DNA of 47,746 nucleotides from Campylobacterota bacterium (GTDB lineage Bacteria; Campylobacterota; Campylobacteria; Campylobacterales; Hydrogenimonadaceae), in the NCBI GenBank assembly GCA_013153475.1, contig JAADEJ010000059.1, positions 1-47,746 on the forward strand, written 5' to 3'. Both the position numbers and the translations under genes were made by a program. Shown here one piece after another: positions 42,570 to 47,746 of the stretch. Position 1 is the first letter of the stretch. Each line of letters begins with the position of its first letter. The notes below the pieces were generated by a model. That model did not search any database. It had not been told where the DNA came from and was given only the letters and a program-made list of their open reading frames with translations.

Positions 42570-43396
42570 CGTTTCACCTTGTTGAGCAGATAGGCGGCCT
42601 GGCCCCCCTCTTTTATCTCTATAATAGCGAAAAAATCTTTGAAGGCAAGGGTATAGGGGCCGGGGGTTCGCTTTTCGAAACGTTCGGCCGAAAGCTTTTT
42701 GCCCAGGAGAATATCCCGGGTGTCGCCCAGATAGCGGTTGGGGGGCGGGGCCAGAAAGTCGACGGGATCAAGCGGCTTCTCGTTCTCAAACGAAAACGCC
42801 CCCTCCCGTACCCTCTCCAGGGCGCTCAACGCCCCCGCGCATCCGAGCGCTTCGGCCACGGCTTCGCCCAGGGAGCGGATGTAGGTGCCCTCTGACACCG
42901 TCGCCTCAAAGGTGATGAAAGGGTGGCGGTAGTGAAGCAGGGTAAGGGTGTGAATATGGGAAGTTACCGGTTGCAGGGCCGCCCTCTCGCCCCGTCGGGC
43001 CAGGGCGTAGGCGCGTCGGCCCGCCACTTTTTTGGCGCTAAAGGCCGGGGGGGTGTAGGTAAAGGGGCCGACAAAGCCCTCCAAGGTCTCTTTGACGCGC
43101 GCAAAAGGCAATGGCGCGGTAGGTAAAACGCGGGTGACGCCCTCGATGTCCAGTGTTGGGCTCTGGGCTCCCAGCCACAGTGTGGCCCGGTAGGTTTTCG
43201 GGGTCTTTTCAAGAAAACGGAAGAGCTTGGTGTATTGCCCGAACGCCACGATCAGCGTGCCTGTCGCGAACGGATCGAGCGTGCCCGAAAAGCCCGCCTT
43301 CTTGACGCCGTAGCGCCGTTTAAGGCGCGAAAGGTAGGTGTTGGAGGAGAGAAAGAGGGGTTTTCTCGCGACAAAGAGACGGTTGGGACACGCCAT
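42557..43396 (-). CDS. truB: tRNA pseudouridine-55 synthase
   Basis: A 279-residue TruB. The catalytic motif GFSGTLDPFATG holds Asp41; Phe replaces the usual Leu after Pro (GTLDPLA). KTYRATLWLG, YTPPAFSAKKVAGRRAY and VSEGTYIRSLGEAVAEALG are further hallmarks. The ATG directly abuts the stop of the upstream helicase gene (43396/43397), and its end overlaps csrA. Confidence 0.95.
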   Translation of the reverse strand: MACPNRLFVARKPLFLSSNTYLSRLKRRYGVKKAGFSGTLDPFATGTLIVAFGQYTKLFRFLEKTPKTYRATLWLGAQSPTLDIEGVTRVLPTAPLPFARVKETLEGFVGPFTYTPPAFSAKKVAGRRAYALARRGERAALQPVTSHIHTLTLLHYRHPFITFEATVSEGTYIRSLGEAVAEALGCAGALSALERVREGAFSFENEKPLDPVDFLAPPPNRYLGDTRDILLGKKLSAERFEKRTPGPYTLAFKDFFAIIEIKEGGQAAYLLNKVKRCSY

Positions 43397-45445
43397 CTAC
43401 ACCTTCTCCACAAACGAGGAGAGGATCTCCTTGCGGTCGCCCCCGAAATTGATCTTGAGTTTGTAATCCCGTCCGGCCCGGGCCACCTCCAGCACCCGCC
43501 CGATGCCGAAAATCTTGTGTTTGACCAGATCCCCTTTTTTGTAACCGGTACTCTTTTCAATGGAGAGCGCCCCTTTAAGGAGTCCCGCTTCGGTGAGAAA
43601 CCGGCTCTTCTCCAGATGCTTGCGCCGCCCTTTGTGAAAGCGGCTCTGCACGGTTGAGAGGGTGAGGGTCTCTTTGGCCCTTGTCATGGCCACGTAACCC
43701 AGGCGCCGCTCCTCTTCCATGTCGCACCCGTCACCCAGCAGCGGGAAAAACTCCTCCTCCATGCCGATAACAAAGAGGTGGGTAAACTCCAGCCCTTTGG
43801 AGGCGTGCACGCTCATGATGGAGATCTGCTCGCCTCTTATCTGATCCTGGTCGCTCTGGAGCGAAATTTCGTTCAAAAACGTATCCAGACTCATATCGGG
43901 GTTTTTCTTGACCATATCCCTGAAAAGACCGTAGAACTCGTCCAGGTTGAGCACCCGTTCCATCCCGTCGGGTAGGGAAGCGTAGTAGTTTTTCAGGCCG
44001 ATGGTCTTGTCGAAATGGTCGATAAAGCCCATAACGGAGTGCTCCAGCATCTCCTGTAAAATCTCCAGGTCGTTGATAAAGCGGTTGACGGCGGCGTAGG
44101 CTTTTTTGCTCAGCAGTTTGGAGAGTTCGGCCTTGGGGGTTTCGGCCAGGTACTGGTAGAGCGAGAGGCGTTTTTCGTAGGCGGCCTTTTCGATCTTGTC
44201 GATGGTGGCTTTGCCGATCCCCCGTTTGGGACGGTTGATGACCCGTTTGAAACTGAAATCGTCATGGCTGTTGGCGATGATGCGCAGATAGCTGATGGCG
44301 TCTTTGATCTCGGCCCGCTCATAAAAGCGCACGCCGCCCACAAGCTGATAGGCGATGCCCGCGCGCCCAAGTCCCTCCTCCAAGGAGCGCGAGAGGGCGT
44401 TGATGCGATAAAGCACCGCGATCTCCCCGGCGGGAACGCCGCTGTTGATCAGCCGTTTGACGGCGTCGGCGATCTTGTCCGCCTCCTCCTTTTCGTCCAC
44501 GCTCTGAAAGAGGGTGATCTCTTCTCCCTTTCCTTTGATGCTCTTGAGGGTTTTGCCCAGCCGTCCCCGGTTGTGGCCGATAAGCCGGTTGGCCGCCTCG
44601 AGAATCTGCTCGGTGGAACGGTAGTTGATCTCCAGTTTGACCACTTCGGTATTTTCGAACATTTTGGAAAAATCCAGAATGTTGCGGATATTCGCGCCCC
44701 GCCAGCCGTAGATACTCTGGTCGTCATCACCCACCACGCAGAGATTGGTATGGGTGTCACACAGCTTTTTGAGCAGTTGCAACTGCAATTCGTTGGTGTC
44801 CTGGTACTCATCCACCATGATGTACTGATAACGGCGGCTGGTCGCTTCTCTCAGGTCGTCATGCCTCTCCAGCAGTTCGTGGGTAAGCATCAGAAGGTCG
44901 TCAAAATCGACCAGGTTGTTTTCGATGATGTAGTTTTGGTACTTTTGGTAAATGGCGGCGATCTTTTTGTACTGGGGATGCTCGGCCTGGGCCACCGCCT
45001 CTTCGGGGGTAATGAGCGAGTTTTTGTAACGGCTGATCTCACTGGCAATCAGTGAGGTGGGCAACTCCTTGTCGATCTGTTTGATAATCCGCTTTTTGTC
45101 GTCGGTGTCAATCACGACAAAATCGTTTTTGCGTCCCAGCTTCTCGATATGAAATTTCAAAAAGAGCAGCCCGAATTTGTGAAAGGTGCAAAGCAACGGC
45201 GGGTAGACGGGATTGTCGATCATGGACAGGGCACGCTCCCGCATCTCGGCGGCGGCTTTGTTGGTGAAGGTGAGCGTCAGGGTATTGGCCGGATCGATGC
45301 CTACCTCCCCTATCAGGTAGGCCAGGCGGGTGGTGACGGTTTTGGTTTTGCCGCTGCCCGCGCCGGCCAGAATGAGCAGGGGGCCGTCGATATGGGCGGC
45401 GGCGAGACGCTGCTGTTCGTTGAGTTGGTCGAGTATGCTGTCCAT
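43397..45445 (-). CDS. uvrD: UvrD/PcrA-type DNA helicase
   Basis: A 682-residue superfamily 1A 3'-5' helicase. Motifs in order: LNEQQRLAA (Q), AGAGSGKT (I), TFTNKAAAEM (Ia), DEYQDTN (II), DDQSIYGWRGA (III), NYRST (IV), SVHASKGLEF (V) and VAMTRAKETL (VI). The C-terminal end (from about 640: KKGDLVKHKIFGIGRVLEV) is the Tudor-like domain that contacts RNA polymerase in PcrA and UvrD, pointing to transcription-linked repair. The ATG at 45445 lies behind a minus-strand extended -10 box (45477-45485). First gene of the minus-strand run down to smpB. Confidence 0.95.
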   Translation of the reverse strand: MDSILDQLNEQQRLAAAHIDGPLLILAGAGSGKTKTVTTRLAYLIGEVGIDPANTLTLTFTNKAAAEMRERALSMIDNPVYPPLLCTFHKFGLLFLKFHIEKLGRKNDFVVIDTDDKKRIIKQIDKELPTSLIASEISRYKNSLITPEEAVAQAEHPQYKKIAAIYQKYQNYIIENNLVDFDDLLMLTHELLERHDDLREATSRRYQYIMVDEYQDTNELQLQLLKKLCDTHTNLCVVGDDDQSIYGWRGANIRNILDFSKMFENTEVVKLEINYRSTEQILEAANRLIGHNRGRLGKTLKSIKGKGEEITLFQSVDEKEEADKIADAVKRLINSGVPAGEIAVLYRINALSRSLEEGLGRAGIAYQLVGGVRFYERAEIKDAISYLRIIANSHDDFSFKRVINRPKRGIGKATIDKIEKAAYEKRLSLYQYLAETPKAELSKLLSKKAYAAVNRFINDLEILQEMLEHSVMGFIDHFDKTIGLKNYYASLPDGMERVLNLDEFYGLFRDMVKKNPDMSLDTFLNEISLQSDQDQIRGEQISIMSVHASKGLEFTHLFVIGMEEEFFPLLGDGCDMEEERRLGYVAMTRAKETLTLSTVQSRFHKGRRKHLEKSRFLTEAGLLKGALSIEKSTGYKKGDLVKHKIFGIGRVLEVARAGRDYKLKINFGGDRKEILSSFVEKV

Positions 45446-45476
45446 GGTCCACTTCTGATTGACTTAAAGTAATTTG

Positions 45477-45485
45477 AGTATATCA
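45477..45485 (-). promoter_or_regulatory. Extended -10 promoter of uvrD
   Basis: The minus strand reads TGATATACT, that is TGN-TATACT, an extended -10 element, 31 bases before the ATG, downstream of a T-rich tract. It would drive uvrD-truB-csrA-ispE-smpB. Confidence 0.55.
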
Positions 45486-45543
45486 AAAAAAGATTAAAAC
45501 CAACAAAAAGATTAACTTATTAAATAAGGAGAAATTTTGTCGA

Positions 45544-45560
45544 AATAATAAAATATTATT
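45544..45560. promoter_or_regulatory. AT-only palindrome next to the lysR promoter
   Basis: AATAATA (45544-45550), AAA, TATTATT (45554-45560): a perfect 7-pair inverted repeat whose right end touches the -35 box of the LysR gene. A possible autoregulatory operator, but AT-only palindromes also occur by chance in AT-rich DNA. Confidence 0.4.
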
Positions 45561-45587
45561 GATTTTACGGCTCCGATCTGTTAAGAT
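45559..45587 (+). promoter_or_regulatory. Probable sigma-70 promoter of the LysR gene
   Basis: TTGATT (45559-45564), 17 bases, TAAGAT (45582-45587). Both boxes match four of six consensus bases with ideal spacing. AAGGA (45604-45608) is six bases before the ATG at 45615. Confidence 0.5.
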
Positions 45588-45614
45588 AACAAATAAAAAT
45601 ATTAAGGATTTGTT

Positions 45615-46520
45615 ATGTTGAAAGATTTCGCGAAACTGGAGACCTTTTTAACCGTCATTCGGGAGCACAGCTTTTCCAAAGCTTCGGCGAAATTGGGAAT
45701 ATCCCAACCTGCGGTGACCCAGCAGATCAAATTTATCGAGAAATATCTCGACTGCAAAGTGATCGAACGGCGCAAAAACGGTGTGGTGCTGACCAAAGAG
45801 GGGGAAGACCTCTACCGTATCGCTTTGCGGCTGGAGAAGTGTATCCACAATGCCGAGCGGGATCTGATCAAGATCATCAACAAAGAGATCACCTTCCGTA
45901 TCGGCGCCTCTTTTACCATCGGCAACTTCATTCTGCCGGGCAAGTGCCTCAACAACATCAAGCAGGTGATCCAAAACGATGTGCAGATCAAGGTGGCGCT
46001 CAGTGAACAGGTGGTCAGTGACATATTGGCGCGTCAGATCGACTTGGGATTGATCGAGTCGCCGGTCATGCGGGATGACATCATCTACCGGGAGTGGTTG
46101 GAAGACGAACTGGTGCTCTTTTCCAACCGGCCGCTTCCCCGCTCCCTGAAGCCGGAAGATCTGAACAACTACCGCTGGATCTGTCGGGATGAGGGTTCCC
46201 ACACCCGTCGGCTGCTCAAAGAGGTGTTTGAGGAGATCGGCGTGGAGTGTAAGAACCTGGATGTCCTCTACGAAGTGGACAGCTCCGCCACCCTTAAAGC
46301 CACGCTTCTCAAAGCGGGAGAAGATGACGATGAACGACCCATCCTCTCGTTTATTTCCCATGTGGCCATCGCCGACGAGGTGGCCGCAGGCAGGTTGTAT
46401 GAGTCACGTATTCGGGGGCATCGCATCAAGCGCAAGCTCTATATCGCCTACTCCAAAGAGCGCAAACACGACGCTTTTATCGAGAATGTGGTGAGCTACC
46501 TGCAGCAGAACCGCTGCTGA
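45615..46520 (+). CDS. LysR-family transcriptional regulator
   Basis: A 301-residue LysR-type regulator. The N-terminal helix-turn-helix is FSKASAKLGISQPAVTQQIKFIE (in parts SKASAKLGIS and QPAVTQQIKFIE), followed by the linker helix and a periplasmic-binding-protein-like effector domain from about residue 93 (FRIGASFTIGNFILP) to the end. The effector is unknown; cysK on the far side of the neighbouring genes makes a sulfur-related role conceivable but unproven. It is divergent from uvrD across a 169-base AT-rich gap with palindrome and promoter, and ends in a CAGCAG/CTGCTG hairpin. Confidence 0.9.
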   Translation: MLKDFAKLETFLTVIREHSFSKASAKLGISQPAVTQQIKFIEKYLDCKVIERRKNGVVLTKEGEDLYRIALRLEKCIHNAERDLIKIINKEITFRIGASFTIGNFILPGKCLNNIKQVIQNDVQIKVALSEQVVSDILARQIDLGLIESPVMRDDIIYREWLEDELVLFSNRPLPRSLKPEDLNNYRWICRDEGSHTRRLLKEVFEEIGVECKNLDVLYEVDSSATLKATLLKAGEDDDERPILSFISHVAIADEVAAGRLYESRIRGHRIKRKLYIAYSKERKHDAFIENVVSYLQQNRC

Positions 46521-46529
46521 TCATTTTTT
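46503..46529 (+). terminator. Terminator-like hairpin at the end of the LysR gene
   Basis: CAGCAG (46503-46508), loop AACCG, CTGCTG (46514-46519), then ATCA and six T (46524-46529). The stem is formed by the last codons and stop, with the T run four bases after it; a slightly imperfect intrinsic terminator between convergent genes. Confidence 0.5.
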
Positions 46530-46979
46530 CAGGAATTTTCGGTTTTCCGGGTTATTCAAAAAGCTCTCCAACGAGTTTTTAATGCCGCTTTCCTTTTCCC
46601 GGTTCGTTGTGTAATCGGGAGGAAAGGGACGGGCCATATTGAGCAGAATGGGGGTCTCTTCCACCGTCAACTGCAAAACCGCCAGAATAGGCATGGCAAC
46701 GACGCTTCCGAAATTTTGCGGGCCGAACCCCGCCTCAAACGAGAGGGTGTGCCCGTCATACTCGAAACTTTCCAGCGTATAGCCGGCAATCATGAAAAGG
46801 GTCACTTCCCGTAATCCCTGTGCGATCTCTTCGGGTAAGGGGGGATCAAAAGTGACATACTCAAGGTTGCAAAGCAGGCCGAAAGGCTGGTCATAGGCCA
46901 GAAGGTAGTCGAAAACCTCCTTGATATGAACCTCCATCATCTCCTGAAAACGCGGCTCCTTGATCATGTCAATCAGCAT
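46521..46979 (-). CDS. Unknown soluble protein, 152 residues
   Basis: I do not recognise the family. The protein starts with an amphipathic helix (MLIDMIKEPRFQEMMEVH), followed by a mixed alpha-beta core (FGLLCNLEYVTFDPPLPEEI, shown in part; FEYDGHTLSFEAGFGPQNFG; SVVAMPILAVLQL) and a charged helical tail with NNPENRKFLKK. No signal peptide, no clear membrane helix and no Cys cluster. AGAGGGG lies about seven bases before the ATG at 46979, a good start signal. It follows the aminotransferase gene by 15 bases on the same strand and meets the LysR gene tail to tail without a gap. Confidence 0.7.
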   Translation of the reverse strand: MLIDMIKEPRFQEMMEVHIKEVFDYLLAYDQPFGLLCNLEYVTFDPPLPEEIAQGLREVTLFMIAGYTLESFEYDGHTLSFEAGFGPQNFGSVVAMPILAVLQLTVEETPILLNMARPFPPDYTTNREKESGIKNSLESFLNNPENRKFLKK

Positions 46980-46994
46980 CGTGCCCCTCTTTTT

Positions 46995-47570
46995 TTACCC
47001 AATTTTACCATGTTTGACCACCAAAAAACCGATCATGGCGTTCATGAGCGCGAATTGGCGGAAACGGGGGAGCGCTTTGGGGGTGATGTCAACAGGAGTC
47101 AAAAAGCCGGAAGCAAGCAGTCTGGCCCTGACGGTACCGGGAAGCAGGGGGGTTTGGGGGGTGAACCATCGGCCGTCACGGTAAAAGGCGATGTTGGCGA
47201 CGGTGGTGTCGGTCAGCAGGCCGTCGCGCACGATCAGCACCTCGTCGGCTTCTCCACGCTCGGCAAAAAGTGCGTCAAGGGCGGAGCGGTCGGCGTATTT
47301 GTATCGGTAGTCGGGGTCGGCGTGAACCAGGCGCAGACGGCGCAGGGGCCTGGGGGTGTAGGGATGGTAGGTGACGGTGGCGGTATCGGCGTCGTAAAGA
47401 ATGCGGGCGCGAAGCAGGGGGGCGTCGGCGGGCGGTTGAAGCAGGTCACGCAGGCTGACGGGGGACGGGTTGTCAAAGTGGGCCTGGCGGGTTTGATCAA
47501 AACGGCGCTGGTGCCACGCCAACCGCAAGGGGTGGCCCCGTTTGACGCAGACTGTCTCCAAAAACCTCAC
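46995..47570 (-). CDS. pabC: Class IV aminotransferase-like protein, probable aminodeoxychorismate lyase
   Basis: A 191-residue fold-type IV PLP protein. [13 protein letters not shown] carries the likely Schiff-base Lys, and [22 protein letters not shown] followed by [11 protein letters not shown] (shown in parts: [17 protein letters not shown]) is the family signature with the Glu that contacts the pyridine nitrogen. PabC makes 4-aminobenzoate for folate; this protein is short (PabC about 250-270 residues), lacking much of the N-terminal small domain, as is common in the compact Campylobacterota forms. Start GTG 47570 overlaps the stop of cysK (GTGA). A branched-chain aminotransferase is unlikely at this length. 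Confidence 0.75.
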   Translation of the reverse strand: MRFLETVCVKRGHPLRLAWHQRRFDQTRQAHFDNPSPVSLRDLLQPPADAPLLRARILYDADTATVTYHPYTPRPLRRLRLVHADPDYRYKYADRSALDALFAERGEADEVLIVRDGLLTDTTVANIAFYRDGRWFTPQTPLLPGTVRARLLASGFLTPVDITPKALPRFRQFALMNAMIGFLVVKHGKIG

Positions 47571-47746
47571 GCAAAGAGCTCCGTACTCAGGTAGCGCTCT
47601 CCCGTGTCGCACAAAACCGTGACGATCCGTTTGCCTCGGTTTTGGGGACGCTGGGCGATTCGCATAGCCGCCGAGACGTTGGCGCCGCTGGAGATGCCCA
47701 CCAGCAAGCCCTCCGTTTGGGCGAGTCTGCGGGCGGTTTGCATGGC
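47567..47746 (-). CDS. cysK: Cysteine synthase, C-terminal end (partial)
   Basis: An open frame runs in from the right edge on the minus strand and stops at 47567, giving the last 59 residues. [18 protein letters not shown] and [18 protein letters not shown] are the conserved C-terminal segments of O-acetylserine sulfhydrylase, including the SSGAN region near the PLP phosphate. The usual [10 protein letters not shown] reads [10 protein letters not shown]. CysK makes cysteine from O-acetylserine and sulfide; CysM is the alternative, but the STELF ending favours CysK. Confidence 0.85.
   Translation of the reverse strand, partial: AMQTARRLAQTEGLLVGISSGANVSAAMRIAQRPQNRGKRIVTVLCDTGERYLSTELFA

Noticed and set aside
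45528-45548. AAGGAG followed by TTG TCG AAA TAA, a three-residue leader peptide before the LysR gene
   Set aside because: Too short to support, uses a TTG start, and lies upstream of the likely transcription start.

Overview
The window is a compact stretch of a Campylobacterota (epsilonproteobacterial) chromosome. Two blocks match gene neighbourhoods I know from Helicobacter and Campylobacter: glyQ, a Nif3-like gene, a FlgZ/HP0958-like gene and waaA; and uvrD/pcrA, truB, csrA, ispE and smpB. The glutamine synthetase carries the Phe-for-Tyr change typical of the group, and a remote CheZ is present. The DNA is GC-rich by eye, which is unusual for the phylum and suggests a free-living, vent or sediment type lineage (Hydrogenimonas, Nitratifractor or Sulfurovum-like). 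The genus is a guess. No rRNA, tRNA, CRISPR array, insertion sequence or phage gene was recognised, and no intergenic gap exceeds about 250 bases.

Layout. 1-4456: end of a membrane protein, then maf, a bioF-type aminotransferase, an orphan ABC ATPase and a class A penicillin-binding protein, nearly all touching or overlapping. 4466-7509: a dynamin/EHD-like membrane GTPase and, convergent with it, a PAS-GGDEF-EAL protein. 7510-11485: htpG behind a strong sigma-70 promoter overlapped by a perfect HAIR-like inverted repeat, convergent with an ArsRS-like two-component pair. 11599-14164: glnA and a divergent, unassigned secreted beta-rich protein. 14173-16954: a four-gene minus-strand operon (small unknown protein, a protein resembling the FtsZ C-terminal domain, CvfB-like RNA-binding protein, PHP-type histidinol phosphatase). 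17085-26268: membrane-anchored FMN glutamate synthase-like protein, an RND permease without its usual partners, CheZ, a U32 tRNA-hydroxylase-type protein, purE, a DUF3972-like coiled-coil protein, a DUF89 protein and a small membrane protein.

26286-34801: a large cytosol-exposed and periplasm-sensing chemoreceptor (NIT-like, MCP, zinc-binding CZB), glutaredoxin, glyQ, Nif3-like, FlgZ-like, waaA, DUF167, a PleD-like diguanylate cyclase and a pseudouridine synthase. 34881-38382: ffh, a pair of overlapping hairpins, then rpsP-khpA-rimM-trmD-rplS. 38510-41033: secreted cyclophilin, stand-alone EAL protein and a convergent acidic-tailed membrane protein. 41105-45445: minus-strand smpB, ispE, csrA, truB, uvrD. 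45615-47746: LysR regulator, an unknown protein, aminodeoxychorismate lyase-like protein and the end of cysteine synthase.

Most content is housekeeping. No clear self-contained new system (defence island, toxin-antitoxin, biosynthetic cluster) is visible. The most interesting leads are the FtsZ-tail-like protein, the EHD-like GTPase, the heat-shock operator at htpG, the paired CheY-docking-like motifs of CheZ, a probably inactive EAL domain, the overlapping hairpins upstream of rpsP, and candidate leaderless genes.
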